Shown: one piece after another, positions 54,028 to 63,780 of the stretch
Numbering within the stretch: the first letter of the stretch is position 1
Layout of the letters: the number at the start of each line of letters is the position of its first letter
Assembly (NCBI RefSeq): GCF_000429045.1
Contig: NZ_AUBC01000012.1
Coordinates: forward strand, 144,535-208,534
Length of the DNA stretch: 64,000 bases
Direction: 5' to 3'
Source: Salinarimonas rosea DSM 21201
GTDB lineage: Bacteria; Pseudomonadota; Alphaproteobacteria; Rhizobiales; Beijerinckiaceae
Notes under the pieces: model-generated
The model's database searches: none
What the model was told of the DNA's origin: nothing
The model's input: the letters and a program-made list of their open reading frames with translations, nothing else
Translations under genes and position numbers: made by a program

Positions 54028-54195
54028 GGCCGCAGCGAGCGTCGGGTCGCGACCGTGCGGTCGCCGACCGTGACGTCCTCGGGTTCGCTCATTCCACCCC
54101 GCCCGCGTGCCGTCTTGCCTCGCGCCGCGCCACGGCGTAGCCCTTTGCGGGTGTCGCCGGCCTCGACAGTCGGGGCGCGGCTCGAGGCGTGATCG

Positions 54196-55299
54196 ATGAC
54201 CATCCAGAAGCAGGCCGGGTTCTGGTTCGCGGCATTCGTCGCCACGGCGTTCTTCCTGTGGCTGTTCTCCGACATCCTGCTGCCCTTCGTGGCCGCGCTG
54301 GCACTCGCCTACCTGCTCGATCCGGTGGCGGATCGGCTGGAGCGGCTCGGGCTCGGGCGGCTGGGGGCAACGCTCGTCATCCTGCTCGCGTTCGTGCTGC
54401 TCGTCGTGCTCGTCCTCGTGCTGATCCTGCCGCTGGTCGTGCGCGAGCTCACCGCCTTCCTCGAGTCGCTGCCGGACTACGTGGCGCGGCTGCAGGCGCT
54501 GATCGTGGAGCGCGGCGCGCCGCTCCTCGAGTATCTCGGCGTCGAGATCGCCGGGCCCGAGCTGCAGCGCAACATCGGCGACCTCGTCTCGCGCGGGGCG
54601 GGACATCTCGGCGCCGTGCTCGGCACGATCCTGGCGAGCGGGCAGACGGTGATCTCGGTCTTCTCGCTGCTCGTGCTCACCCCGATCATCGCCTTCTACC
54701 TCCTCGTCGACTGGGATCGGATGGTCGCCACCGTCGACGGCTGGCTCCCCCTGCGCAACCGCGCCACGATCCGGCGGCTGGCGCGCGACATCGACGACGT
54801 GCTCTCGCGCTTCGTGCGCGGGCAGGCGACCTTGTGCCTCATCCTGGGCGCCTTCTACGCGCTCGCGCTGATGGCGATCGGCCTGAACTTCGGCGCGCTG
54901 ATCGGGCTCGTGGCGGGGCTCCTCTCCGTGATCCCCTACGTCGGCTCGATCACGGGGCTCCTCCTGTCGGTGGGCGTCGCCGTCGTCCAGTTCTGGCCGG
55001 ACTGGATCTGGATCGTCGCCACGCTCGCGATCTTCCTGTTCGGCCAGTTCGTGGAGGGCAACTTCCTCTCCCCCAAGCTGCTCGGCGGGGCGGTGGGCAT
55101 CCACCCGGTCTGGCTGATGTTCGCCCTGTTCGCCTTCGGGTCTCTGTTCGGCTTCGTCGGGCTGCTGATCGCCGTGCCGCTCGCGGCGATGGTGGGCGTG
55201 CTCACCCGCTTCGCGCTCTCGCGCTACCTCGACAGCCCCTTCTACGACCCCCGTATCGGCCCCGCGCCGCGCCGTCCCGCGGAGGACGGGGATGGCTGA
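54196..55299 (+). CDS. AI-2E/PerM family membrane protein
   Basis: This 367-residue membrane protein has the family layout: two N-terminal helices (FWFAAFVATAFFLWLFSDIL), a further pair, a soluble helical region (about residues 90-140) and a C-terminal group of helices. The signature segments are VLTPIIAFYLLVDWDRM, LSVIPYVGSITGLLLS and KLLGGAVGIHPVWLM. Family members are proposed exporters or sodium/proton antiporters. The stop overlaps the hdaA start by eight bases, a conserved alphaproteobacterial neighbour pair. Confidence 0.92.
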   Translation: MTIQKQAGFWFAAFVATAFFLWLFSDILLPFVAALALAYLLDPVADRLERLGLGRLGATLVILLAFVLLVVLVLVLILPLVVRELTAFLESLPDYVARLQALIVERGAPLLEYLGVEIAGPELQRNIGDLVSRGAGHLGAVLGTILASGQTVISVFSLLVLTPIIAFYLLVDWDRMVATVDGWLPLRNRATIRRLARDIDDVLSRFVRGQATLCLILGAFYALALMAIGLNFGALIGLVAGLLSVIPYVGSITGLLLSVGVAVVQFWPDWIWIVATLAIFLFGQFVEGNFLSPKLLGGAVGIHPVWLMFALFAFGSLFGFVGLLIAVPLAAMVGVLTRFALSRYLDSPFYDPRIGPAPRRPAEDGDG

Positions 55300-56020
55300 G
55301 CCGGGCGGGCGCATGCGCCAGCTGCCCCTCGACCTCGCCGGCGCGCCGAGCCATGCCGAGGAGGATTTCCTCGTCGGCCCCTCGAACGAGGAGGCCTATG
55401 CCGCGATCGAGTCCTGGCCGCGCTGGAGCGACCCGGTGCTGCGGCTCGAAGGTCCGCGGGGCTCCGGTAAGACGCATCTCGGCGCGATCTGGGCGGCCCG
55501 CGCCGGCCCCGTGCGCATCGCCGCGCGCCTCGTGCGCGACGAGGACGTGCCGCACCTCGCCGCCGCGGGCGCGATCCTCGTCGAGGACGCCGACGCCGGC
55601 CCGCTCGACGAGCCGGCCCTGTTCCACCTCCTCAACCGGGTGCGCGAGCGCGGCGGCTTCGTGCTGATCACGGCGGCGAGCCCGCCGGAAGCCTGGGGCG
55701 TCACGATCCGCGACCTCCTCTCCCGGCTGCGGCTCGCGCCGGTGGCGCGGCTCGCCGCGCCGGACGACGGGCTGTTCAAGGCCGTGCTCGTCAAGCTCTT
55801 CCTCGATCGCCAGCTGGTCGTCGACACCAGCGTCGTGGACTTTCTCGCCGTGCGCCTGGAGCGCTCTCTGGCTGCGGCGGGCGAGGCGGTGGCGGGGCTC
55901 GACGCCGAGGCGCTGGCGCAGAAGCGCCGGATCACCCGGCCCATGGCGGCCGCGTGGCTGCGCGCCACCGGACGGGCCGGGGACGACGACGGTGGATACG
56001 AAGACGACGAGAATTCCTGA
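55292..56020 (+). CDS. hdaA: DnaA regulatory inactivator HdaA
   Basis: This 242-residue DnaA-paralogue acts with the sliding clamp to stimulate ATP hydrolysis by DnaA and prevent re-initiation of replication. The clamp-binding motif QLPLDL is at residues 10-15, Walker A GPRGSGKT at 54-61, and Walker B-like AILVEDAD follows. It lacks the DNA-binding domain IV of DnaA. The start at 55292 overlaps perM; ATG at 55313 is a plausible shorter start that still retains the clamp motif. The acidic C-terminal tail GDDDGGYEDDENS is unusual. Confidence 0.92.
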   Translation: MAEPGGRMRQLPLDLAGAPSHAEEDFLVGPSNEEAYAAIESWPRWSDPVLRLEGPRGSGKTHLGAIWAARAGPVRIAARLVRDEDVPHLAAAGAILVEDADAGPLDEPALFHLLNRVRERGGFVLITAASPPEAWGVTIRDLLSRLRLAPVARLAAPDDGLFKAVLVKLFLDRQLVVDTSVVDFLAVRLERSLAAAGEAVAGLDAEALAQKRRITRPMAAAWLRATGRAGDDDGGYEDDENS

Positions 56021-56094
56021 ATGGAATGATTGAAAAAATTATCGCATGACGATAATGATGCGGCTGGTCTCGAACCGCCGTGGAAGGATTTGCC

Positions 56095-56715
56095 ATGCGC
56101 CTCTCGTCTCCCCGTGCGCGGATTGCGCGCGCGCTCGTCGTCGTCCTCTGCCTGCCGGCGACCCTCGCCGCCTGCGCGAGCGTCGCGCCGTCCGGCCTGA
56201 TCGCGGCGGCGCGGCTCGATCCGCTGGGCAGCGATCCGCAGGCCGTCTCCGTCGGCCTCGGCCTGCCCGAGACGATCCGCCTGCGTGACGGCGACGCGAC
56301 GCTGCGCATCGCCTTCACGCGCGACGGCGCGGACGCGCCGGTGGTCGACGAGACGGTGCCGCTCGCCATCGTGGAGGGCGCGGGCCGCGCCGGCGCACCG
56401 GAGCCCCGGGCGGGCGAGCGGATCTTCCTCGCCGGCGTCGCCCCGCAGGAGGCGGCGCGCTTCCGCGCGGCGCAGGCGCGGATTCGGGCACTGCGCGAAA
56501 GCGGCGTGCGCGGCACCGGTACGCTCGCCGTGGCGGTGCGCGGCGGCTGCCGGACCGGCGCCGTTCCCGCCACGCTGCCGACGCGCACCTTCCTGCGCAC
56601 CAGCCCCGAGGCCGGATTCGCCACGCTTACGCGCAGCCCGGACCTGTTCGCGGAGCTCGACGAAGAGGCCGCCGCGGGCCTGCGCGCGCGCATCGCTCCC
56701 TGCCGAGACGGCTGA
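56095..56715 (+). CDS. Putative lipoprotein, unknown function
   Basis: This 206-residue exported protein has a lipobox LAAC with the acylated cysteine at residue 27. The mature protein contains [20 protein letters not shown] and a late cysteine pair ([16 protein letters not shown]). ATG 56095 was chosen because GGAAGGA lies six bases upstream; GTG 56080 is possible. No family was recognised. It lies between hdaA and ppk1 on the same strand. Confidence 0.8.
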   Translation: MRLSSPRARIARALVVVLCLPATLAACASVAPSGLIAAARLDPLGSDPQAVSVGLGLPETIRLRDGDATLRIAFTRDGADAPVVDETVPLAIVEGAGRAGAPEPRAGERIFLAGVAPQEAARFRAAQARIRALRESGVRGTGTLAVAVRGGCRTGAVPATLPTRTFLRTSPEAGFATLTRSPDLFAELDEEAAAGLRARIAPCRDG

Positions 56716-56818
56716 GGAGGCGGGGGGCCTTTCGGCGCGCGGCGCGTGCCTCTATCATCGGCCTGTCACATCGGTGTCGTCCAAGTGCGGGTCCCGACGC
56801 GACGACAGGGAGAGGATC

Positions 56819-59041
56819 TTGCGCGCCAACATCACCCGCGAGGAAGCGCAGGCGATCGCCGAGGTGGAGACTCCACCGGTCGTGCAGAAGGGCGAGGCGC
56901 CGGAAGGGGCGGACCTGCGCGGCACCCCTCACCGGTTCGTCAACCGCGAGCTCTCCTGGCTGCAGTTCAACCGCCGGGTCCTGGAGGAGGCGCAGAACCC
57001 GAATCATCCGCTGCTCGAGCGGCTCCGGTTCCTGTCGATCTCGGCAAACAACCTGGACGAGTTCTTCATGGTGCGCGTCGCCGGCCTGAAGGGCCAGGTG
57101 CGCTCCAACGTCTCCGCCGTGAGCCAGGACGGGCTCATCCCCTCCGAGCAGCTCGCGCGGATCGCCCAGGCGGTGTCGACGCTCGCGAGCGACCAGCAGG
57201 CCCGGTGGCGGGTGCTGGCGCCGGAGCTGCTGGAGGAGGGCATCGCCATCGTGGGCGAAGGGGATCTCGACGAGGCCGAGCGCGCCTGGCTCGAGGACCA
57301 CTTTCTCCATCACGTCTTCCCGATCCTGACCCCGCTCGCCATCGACCCGGCGCATCCGTTCCCGTTCATCCCGAACCTCGGCCTCTCGATCGCGCTCAAG
57401 CTGCGCCGCCAGAGCGACGGGCGGCTGCTCAATGCGCTGATCCGCCTGCCGCTGAAGATCGACCGCTTCATCAAGCTGCCGGACGGCGGGGCGGGCCTGC
57501 GCTTCGTGGCGCTCGAGCAGGCGATCGAGATGCACGCCTCGCGGCTCTTCCCGGGCTACGAGCGCATCGGGCAGGGCTGCTTCCGCGTGATTCGCGACAG
57601 CGACCTCGAGATCGAGGAGGAGGCGGAGGACCTGGTGCGCGTGTTCGAGACGGCGCTCAAGCAGCGCCGGCGCGGCAGCGTGATCCGGCTCGAGATCGAG
57701 GCCTCGATGTCCGACGACCTCGCCCAGTTCGTCGCCGACGAGCTCGACGTCGCGCCCGACGAGGTCTTCCAGGTCGACGGCGTGCTCGCCCTGAACGATC
57801 TCTCGCAGATCGTCGGGCTCGAGCGGCCGGAGCTGAAATTCAAGCCCTACACGCCGCGCTTCCCCGAGCGCATCCGCGAGAAGGGCGGGGACGCCTTCGC
57901 CGCGATCCGCGAGAAGGACATCGTCGTTCACCACCCCTACGAGAGCTTCGACTCCGTCGTCGGCTTCCTGGAGCAGGCGGCGCGAGACCCGAACGTGGTG
58001 GCGATCAAGCAGACGCTGTATCGCACCTCCTCGCAGTCGCCGATCGTGGCGGCGCTCGCCGAGGCGGCCGAGGCGGGCAAGTCCGTGACCGCGCTCGTCG
58101 AGCTGAAGGCGCGGTTCGACGAGGAGGCCAACATCCGCTGGGCGCGCGACCTCGAGCGCGCGTCGGCCCAGGTCGTGTTCGGCTTCATCGAGCTGAAGAC
58201 CCACGCCAAGCTGTCGATGGTGGTGCGGCGCGAGGGCGGCAACCTCGTCACCTATTGCCACGTGGGCACGGGCAACTACCACCCGATCACGGCGCGGATC
58301 TATACCGACCTCTCGTTCTTCACCGCCGACCCGGTGATCGCCCGCGACGTCTCGCGGATCTTCAACTACATCACCGGCTACGCGGAGCCCGCGGAGCTCG
58401 AGCGCATGGCGGTCTCGCCCGTGACCGCCAAGAAGCGGCTCCTCCAGCACATCGAGGAGGAGATCGCCCACGCGAAGGCGGGGCGGCCCGCCGCGATCTG
58501 GCTCAAGTGCAACGCGCTGGTCGACGCGCAGATCATCGACGCGCTCTACGACGCCTCCGCCGCCGGCGTGCAGGTCGATTGCGTCGTGCGCGGCATCTGC
58601 TGCCTCAGGCCCGGCATCCCCGGCCTGTCCGAGACCATCCGCGTGAAGTCGATCGTCGGGCGCTTCCTCGAGCACTCGCGCATCTACGCCTTCGGCAACG
58701 GCCACGGCCTGCCGCACGCGAAGGCGCACGTCTACATCTCGTCCGCGGACCTGATGCAGCGCAATCTCGACCGGCGCGTGGAGGCGCTGCTGCCGATCAC
58801 GAACCCGACCGTGCACCAGCAGGTGCTCGATCAGATCATGCTTGCGAATCTGCTGGACAACCAGCAGAGCTGGCGTGTCCTGCCCGACGGGTCGAGCGAG
58901 CGGGTCGTTCCGGAACCGGACGAGGAACCTTTCAACGCGCACAAGTTCTTCATGACGAACCCGAGCCTGTCGGGTCGAGGGAAGTCGCTGAAGACGTCGA
59001 GCCCGCGGGAGCTGTCGCGGCGCAGGCGCTCGAGGAGCTAG
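56819..59041 (+). CDS. ppk: Polyphosphate kinase 1
   Basis: This 740-residue enzyme makes long-chain polyphosphate from ATP. The N domain starts [20 protein letters not shown], followed by the head domain and two PLD-like C domains. The phosphorylated histidine lies in the HxK motif THAKLSMV (H462), followed by [11 protein letters not shown] and [15 protein letters not shown], all PPK1 signatures. TTG at 56819 has GGAGAGG immediately upstream and gives the proper family start; no ATG is available nearby. The exopolyphosphatase gene follows after 49 bases. Confidence 0.95.
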   Translation: MRANITREEAQAIAEVETPPVVQKGEAPEGADLRGTPHRFVNRELSWLQFNRRVLEEAQNPNHPLLERLRFLSISANNLDEFFMVRVAGLKGQVRSNVSAVSQDGLIPSEQLARIAQAVSTLASDQQARWRVLAPELLEEGIAIVGEGDLDEAERAWLEDHFLHHVFPILTPLAIDPAHPFPFIPNLGLSIALKLRRQSDGRLLNALIRLPLKIDRFIKLPDGGAGLRFVALEQAIEMHASRLFPGYERIGQGCFRVIRDSDLEIEEEAEDLVRVFETALKQRRRGSVIRLEIEASMSDDLAQFVADELDVAPDEVFQVDGVLALNDLSQIVGLERPELKFKPYTPRFPERIREKGGDAFAAIREKDIVVHHPYESFDSVVGFLEQAARDPNVVAIKQTLYRTSSQSPIVAALAEAAEAGKSVTALVELKARFDEEANIRWARDLERASAQVVFGFIELKTHAKLSMVVRREGGNLVTYCHVGTGNYHPITARIYTDLSFFTADPVIARDVSRIFNYITGYAEPAELERMAVSPVTAKKRLLQHIEEEIAHAKAGRPAAIWLKCNALVDAQIIDALYDASAAGVQVDCVVRGICCLRPGIPGLSETIRVKSIVGRFLEHSRIYAFGNGHGLPHAKAHVYISSADLMQRNLDRRVEALLPITNPTVHQQVLDQIMLANLLDNQQSWRVLPDGSSERVVPEPDEEPFNAHKFFMTNPSLSGRGKSLKTSSPRELSRRRRSRS

Positions 59042-59090
59042 CGCGCACGGCTGCGACGCCGTGCGGCGGGGGCGGACAGGGGCGATATCG

Positions 59091-60638
59091 TTGGACAGCA
59101 CGAGCGACAAGACCAGCCCGCGGGACGCCGCGCCCGGCCGCCTCAAGGTGGGGCGACCGATCGCGATCATCGACATCGGCTCCAACTCGGTGCGCCTCGT
59201 CGTGTACGAGGGCCTCACCCGCGCCCCGATGCCGATCTACAACGAGAAGGTCCTGTGCGGGCTCGGCCGTCACGTGGTGTCGACCGGGCGGCTCGAGGAC
59301 GAGGCGGTCGCGCGCGCGCTGAAGGCGCTCGCCCGCTTCAAGGTCCTGTGCGAGACGATCCGGGTCGGCGAGATCCTCGTCCTCGCCACCGCGGCGGCGC
59401 GCGACGCGCAGAACGGGCCGGACTTCCTGGCGCGTGCCGAGGAGATCGTCGGGCGGCCGATCGAGCTGCTCTCGGGCGCCCGCGAGGCGGAGCTTTCGTC
59501 GCTCGGGGTGATATCGGGCTTCCACGAGGCGGACGGGATCGTCGGCGACCTCGGCGGCGGCTCGCTCGAGCTCGTCGACGTGGCCGGTCTCGAGGCGGGG
59601 CAGGGCGTGACGCTGCCGCTCGGCGGGCTGACGCTCCAGGACCTGTCCGACGACAGCCCCAGGAAGGCGCGACGCCTCGTGCGCGAGGCGCTGCCGCGCG
59701 CAACCCAGCTCGCCCGCCTCAAGGGACGCACCTTCTACGCGGTCGGCGGCACCTGGCGGAACCTCGCGCGCCTGCACATGGCGGAGCGCGGCTATCCCTT
59801 GCGCGTCATGCACGACTACCGCATCGATCCCGCCGACGGGCTCGCCTTCCTCGAGATGGTGGAGCGTACGCCCGCCGCCGCGCTCAAGGAGATCGACGCG
59901 GTCTCCGACGCCCGCCGGCCGCTGCTCGCCTACGGCGCGATCGTGCTCGAGGAGATCATCAAGCTCGGGCGCCCGGCGAGCATCGCCGTCTCGGCGCTCG
60001 GCGTGCGCGAGGGCATCCTGTTCGAGCGGCTCGACGACGCCCTCAAGAGCCGCGACCCGCTGATCACCGCGGCGGCGGACTTCAACGTCCTGCGCGCCCG
60101 CTCGCCCGGGCACGGGGTCGAGCTCGTCGCGTGGACGGACACGCTGTTCGAGACGCTCGGGCTCGACGAGACGCCGCAGGAGCGGCGGCTGCGCCACGCC
60201 GCCTGCCTCCTCGCCGACATCGGCTGGCGGGCGCATCCGGACTATCGCGGCGAGCAGAGCCTCAACATCATCGCCAACGGGGCCTTCATCGGCATCGACC
60301 ATCCGGGCCGCGCCTATCTCGCGCTGTCGAACTATTTCCGCCACGAGGGCCTGTCGCTGGAGAAGGCGAGCGCGCAGCTGAAGGGCCTCGCCACGCCGCG
60401 GCTGATCACGCTGGCGCGCATTCTCGGCGGCGCCTTCCGCGTGGCCTATCCGGTCTCGGTGGCGATGGAGGGCGTGCTCCCGAAGACGGCGCTGATCGCG
60501 CGGGGCGGCTCGAAGGGCCCGCGCATCGTCCTCAACCTGCCCGAGGACATGAGCGATCTCGTCGGTGAGCGGCTGATCGGCCGGCTCAAGCAACTCGGGC
60601 GGGTACTCGAGCGCGAGCCGAAGATCCAGGTGGGCTGA
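59091..60638 (+). CDS. ppx: Exopolyphosphatase (Ppx/GppA family)
   Basis: This 515-residue enzyme degrades polyphosphate or pppGpp. The ASKHA-fold phosphate motifs are AIIDIGSNSVRLVVYE (about residues 25-40) and IVGDLGGGSLELVDV (about 149-163). The C-terminal HD-like helical domain contains LRHAACLLADIGWRAHP. The TTG at 59091 has GGACAGGGG upstream; a GTG at 59061 lacks one. Adjacent ppk1 and ppx is a common arrangement for balancing polyphosphate. Confidence 0.93.
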   Translation: MDSTSDKTSPRDAAPGRLKVGRPIAIIDIGSNSVRLVVYEGLTRAPMPIYNEKVLCGLGRHVVSTGRLEDEAVARALKALARFKVLCETIRVGEILVLATAAARDAQNGPDFLARAEEIVGRPIELLSGAREAELSSLGVISGFHEADGIVGDLGGGSLELVDVAGLEAGQGVTLPLGGLTLQDLSDDSPRKARRLVREALPRATQLARLKGRTFYAVGGTWRNLARLHMAERGYPLRVMHDYRIDPADGLAFLEMVERTPAAALKEIDAVSDARRPLLAYGAIVLEEIIKLGRPASIAVSALGVREGILFERLDDALKSRDPLITAAADFNVLRARSPGHGVELVAWTDTLFETLGLDETPQERRLRHAACLLADIGWRAHPDYRGEQSLNIIANGAFIGIDHPGRAYLALSNYFRHEGLSLEKASAQLKGLATPRLITLARILGGAFRVAYPVSVAMEGVLPKTALIARGGSKGPRIVLNLPEDMSDLVGERLIGRLKQLGRVLEREPKIQVG

Positions 60639-60720
60639 GGCGGCTCACGCCGGCAGCGCCGAGAGCCAGCCGGAGACGCCCGACGACGAGCGCATTTGCG
60701 ACGAGGCAGGTCGAGGAGGA

Positions 60721-60738
60721 CGACGGGCACGCCCGTCG
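60721..60738 (+). terminator. Hairpin downstream of ppx
   Basis: Arms CGACGGGC / GCCCGTCG separated by two bases lie 82 bases past the ppx stop in the 263-base gap before the histidine kinase gene. It probably ends the ppk-ppx transcript. A TTGACA element for the kinase gene lies further on at 60809-60814. Confidence 0.4.
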
Positions 60739-60808
60739 ACCCCGCGTCACGGATGCCGGGGCAGTAACCCCTGCGTTGTGCGGGCCGCTTCCCGCGCGGT
60801 GCGCGAGG

Positions 60809-60837
60809 TTGACAAGCCGGGCGGGCCGAGTCCGAAT
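60809..60837 (+). promoter_or_regulatory. Candidate promoter of HWE histidine kinase gene
   Basis: A perfect TTGACA at 60809-60814 is followed at 17 bases by CCGAAT (60832-60837), a weak -10. It lies 65 bases before the ATG. Confidence 0.35.
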
Positions 60838-60901
60838 GTCTCGTTTCCCGTGTGCAATACGTGCATTCCGCACAGGACCGGACGGAGCTCGGCGGACCGC
60901 C

Positions 60902-62206
60902 ATGACCGTGCGCGCGCAGGACCTGCTGGACGCAGCCGACGAACCGGCGGCGCTCGTCGAGGCCGACGGCTCGATCCGCCACGCGAACGCCGCCTGGCGC
61001 CGGGCGCCCTGCCTCGCCGGCCCCAAGACCACCGGCCTCGTGGCGCGCCTGCGGGCGGCGCTCGACGCGGGCGCGCAGACAGCGAGCGGAGCGTATTCAG
61101 CGGGGGAGGGCGAGGCGCGGCGCCATTTCCGCCTGGAGGCGCGACCCATCGCCGGGGCGCGGGCCTGTCTCGTGCGGCGCGTCGAGACGACTGCCGAGCG
61201 GCAGGCGGCGCAGCGCCGCAGCGAGGTGCTCGACGAGAGCGCCGTCGGCTTCGCGCTCGCGCTCGAGGCGGGCGGGCTCGGCTCCTTCGACATCTCGCTG
61301 GCGTCGCGGACGATCGAGGCCGACCGGCGCGCCCGCGAGGCGTTCGACCTCCCGTTCGACGGGGATCCGACCTGCGCGGACGTCGAAGCGCGGCTCGTGC
61401 CCGACGACGTGCGCCGCCTGGCCGACGCGCTGGGGGACGCCATCGGCGGCGGAGCGCTGGATGCGGAGCTGCGGGTGCGCGCGGCGCAGGGCGCCGAGCG
61501 CCTGGTGGCGCTGCGCGGCAGGCTGGTGCGACGCGGCGGCGAGGCGCACGTGGTGGGCGTCGTCGCCGACATCACCGAGCGCCGGCAGGCCGAGGCCGAT
61601 CGGCAGCGCGAGGAGCGCGACCGTCTGGTGATCGGCGAGATGCGCCACCGCATCAAGAACCTGTTCACCATCGTGGGCACGATCCTCAACCTCTCGATCC
61701 GCAGCCATCCGGAAGCCGCGCCCTACAAGCGCGCCGTCGAGAGCCGCCTCGCCTCGCTGGAGGCCGCGCAGACACGCCTCGCGGAATCCGGCTGGCGGAC
61801 ATCCGACGTCGACGAGATCGTCGCCCGCGAGCTCGAGCCCTTTCGCGAGCGGCGTCGGCCGAACGTGATCGCCGGCTGCGGCCTCGCGCTCGAGGGCCGC
61901 GCCGCGGAGGTCCTGGCGATGATCGTCCACGAGCTCGCGACCAACGCCGCCAAGCACGGCGCGCTCAGCGACGAGAACGGCTTCGTGCGCGTCGCCTGCC
62001 GCCACGAGGGCGAGACGGTCGTCCTCGTCTGGAGCGAGGAGGGCGGCCCGACGGTGACGCCGCCGACGCACAGCGGCTTCGGCACGACCGTGACCCAGCG
62101 CATGCCCGAGCGATTCCTCGGCGCGCGTGTGGAGACGCGCTGGGCGCCGGAGGGCCTCTCCTACCGGCTCGAGCTGCCCGCCGAGCGGGTGCTGCGCGCC
62201 TGCTGA
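60902..62206 (+). CDS. HWE-family sensor histidine kinase
   Basis: This 434-residue soluble kinase has two PAS-like regions (about residues 10-95 and 110-225), a phospho-accepting histidine H249 in EMRHRIKNLFTIV and an ATPase domain with N348 in HELATNAAKHGALS. The W377-x-E pair (VWSEEGGP) defines the HWE family. HWE kinases in Alphaproteobacteria often feed the PhyR/EcfG general stress response or light/blue-light signalling. No cognate response regulator is adjacent and no LOV cysteine motif was seen. Confidence 0.92.
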   Translation: MTVRAQDLLDAADEPAALVEADGSIRHANAAWRRAPCLAGPKTTGLVARLRAALDAGAQTASGAYSAGEGEARRHFRLEARPIAGARACLVRRVETTAERQAAQRRSEVLDESAVGFALALEAGGLGSFDISLASRTIEADRRAREAFDLPFDGDPTCADVEARLVPDDVRRLADALGDAIGGGALDAELRVRAAQGAERLVALRGRLVRRGGEAHVVGVVADITERRQAEADRQREERDRLVIGEMRHRIKNLFTIVGTILNLSIRSHPEAAPYKRAVESRLASLEAAQTRLAESGWRTSDVDEIVARELEPFRERRRPNVIAGCGLALEGRAAEVLAMIVHELATNAAKHGALSDENGFVRVACRHEGETVVLVWSEEGGPTVTPPTHSGFGTTVTQRMPERFLGARVETRWAPEGLSYRLELPAERVLRAC

Positions 62207-62310
62207 CTCCGCAATTCTCCTCCGTTCTCGGGATTTGAAATGTTCCTCGTCTCCTGTCGTGGAATGCGCTATCACCGCGAGCACGCAGGCAGCATCGGCA
62301 CGAGGATGGA

Positions 62311-63351
62311 ATGATCGCGACGGGTATCATCGACGCCATCGGCAACACGCCGCTCATCCGGCTCGAGGGGCCGTCCAAGGCGACGGGCTGCGAGATCCTC
62401 GGCAAGGCCGAGTTCATGAACCCGGGCCAGTCGGTCAAGGACCGCGCGGCGCTCGCCATCATCCGCGACGCGGAGGAGAAGGGCCTCCTGCGCCCCGGCG
62501 GCGTGATCGTGGAGGGGACGGCCGGGAACACGGGCATCGGCCTCGCGCTCGTCGGCAACGCCCTCGGCTATCGCACCGTGATCGTCATTCCCGAGACGCA
62601 GAGCCGCGAGAAGAAGGACATGCTGCGCCTCGTCGGTGCCGAGCTCGTCGAGGTGCCCGCCGTTCCCTACAGGAACCCGAACAACTACGTGAAGCTCTCC
62701 GGACGCCTCGCCGAGCGGCTGGCGCGCGAGGAGCCGAACGGGGCGATCTGGGCGAACCAGTTCGACAACGTCGCCAACCGCGCGGGGCACTACCGCACCA
62801 CCGGCCCGGAGATCTGGGAGCAGACCGGGGGCGAGATCGACGCCTTCGTCTGTGCGGTGGGCAGCGGCGGCACGCTCGCGGGCGTCGGCATGGCGCTCAA
62901 GGAGCGCGATCGCACCGTCACGATCGGCCTCGCCGACCCGATGGGGGCGGCGCTCTATTCCTACTACACGACGGGCGAGCTCGCCTCGAGCGGATCCTCG
63001 ATCACCGAGGGCATCGGGCAGGGGCGCATCACCGCGAACCTGGAGGGCGCGCCGGTCGACGTCGCCTTCCAGATCCCGGACGAGGAGGCGATCCCGATCG
63101 TCTTCGACATGATCGAGCACGAAGGCCTCGTGCTCGGCGGCTCGTCGGGGATCAACATCGCCGGCGCGATGCGCATGGCGAAGCACCTCGGGCCGGGCCA
63201 CACGATCGTGACGATCCTGTGCGACTACGGCACGCGCTACCAGTCGAAGCTGTTCGATCCCGGCTTCCTGCGCAGCAAGGGCCTGCCGGTGCCGGCCTGG
63301 CTCGAGCGCACGAGCGCTATCGATCCGGGGCTCGTGCCGGTGGAGGGGTGA
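62311..63351 (+). CDS. cysK: Cysteine synthase A
   Basis: This 346-residue PLP enzyme makes cysteine from O-acetylserine and sulfide. The lysine that binds PLP is K43 in GQSVKDRAA. The substrate loop is EGTAGNTGIGLAL (about residues 69-81), and the phosphate-binding loop is GSGGTLAGVG. It is about 20-30 residues longer than enteric CysK, with an extended C-terminus LPVPAWLERTSAIDPGLVPVEG (cited in part). The GTAGNTG variant is usual in alphaproteobacterial CysK. It appears monocistronic. Confidence 0.93.
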   Translation: MIATGIIDAIGNTPLIRLEGPSKATGCEILGKAEFMNPGQSVKDRAALAIIRDAEEKGLLRPGGVIVEGTAGNTGIGLALVGNALGYRTVIVIPETQSREKKDMLRLVGAELVEVPAVPYRNPNNYVKLSGRLAERLAREEPNGAIWANQFDNVANRAGHYRTTGPEIWEQTGGEIDAFVCAVGSGGTLAGVGMALKERDRTVTIGLADPMGAALYSYYTTGELASSGSSITEGIGQGRITANLEGAPVDVAFQIPDEEAIPIVFDMIEHEGLVLGGSSGINIAGAMRMAKHLGPGHTIVTILCDYGTRYQSKLFDPGFLRSKGLPVPAWLERTSAIDPGLVPVEG

Positions 63352-63409
63352 GAGACGGCGCACCGGCGCCGCCCCTCCGGCGTGTGAAGGCGTGCGCCGG
63401 GGCGAGCGC

Positions 63410-63661
63410 TCACTGGTCGTAGAGCGTGTCGGCCTCGGTGCCGCCCTCGGGCGCCATGTCCATCAGCAGGCTGCCGGTGCTGTCGGTGAACTCGCGGCAG
63501 ACGCATTCCTGCTGGCCGTCGGCGGCGGTGTCGAGGCGGCAGGCCTCGTACATTCCGCTCTGCATGTAGGGCTGGCAGAGCCGATCGTTGCTCTGCGCCA
63601 GCGCCGGCGCGACGGGGGCGGCGAGGAGGATCGCGGTGAGGAGGGCGGTCCGTTTCAACAT
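63410..63661 (-). CDS. Small secreted protein with four cysteines
   Basis: This 83-residue protein has a signal peptide (LKRTALLTAILLAAPVAPALA). The mature part of about 61 residues holds four cysteines in RLCQPYMQSGMYEACRLD and ECVCREF, suggesting two disulfides or a metal site, and an acidic end GGTEADTLYDQ. No family was recognised. The ATG at 63661 gives the signal peptide directly; the longer frame upstream lacks one. Confidence 0.75.
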   Translation of the reverse strand: MLKRTALLTAILLAAPVAPALAQSNDRLCQPYMQSGMYEACRLDTAADGQQECVCREFTDSTGSLLMDMAPEGGTEADTLYDQ

Positions 63662-63780
63662 GGGTCGTCTCCGGTCTCGAATGTCTCGGGCCCGCATGGT
63701 CCGAGCCTGGGAAAGGCGTCCCGTCGCGCGGGGTTCCCGAGGGGATACCCGAACGTGCAGGGTCATGCGTGCCGGCGCGC

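Noticed and set aside
54024..54275. 83-codon minus-strand frame whose stop overlaps the MFS transporter GTG
   Set aside because: Only the last 22 codons lie outside perM and they have no start with a ribosome site; coupling to the transporter is possible but unsupported.
56627..59218. Long open frame on the minus strand opposite ppk1 (863 codons)
   Set aside because: Its product is Arg/Glu/Asp/His-rich low-complexity sequence, as expected from the antisense of a GC-rich gene; ppk1 on the plus strand has clear family motifs.
60639..60901. Searched for a tRNA or small RNA in the gap after ppx
   Set aside because: Only short hairpins were found; no cloverleaf or conserved T-arm sequence is present.
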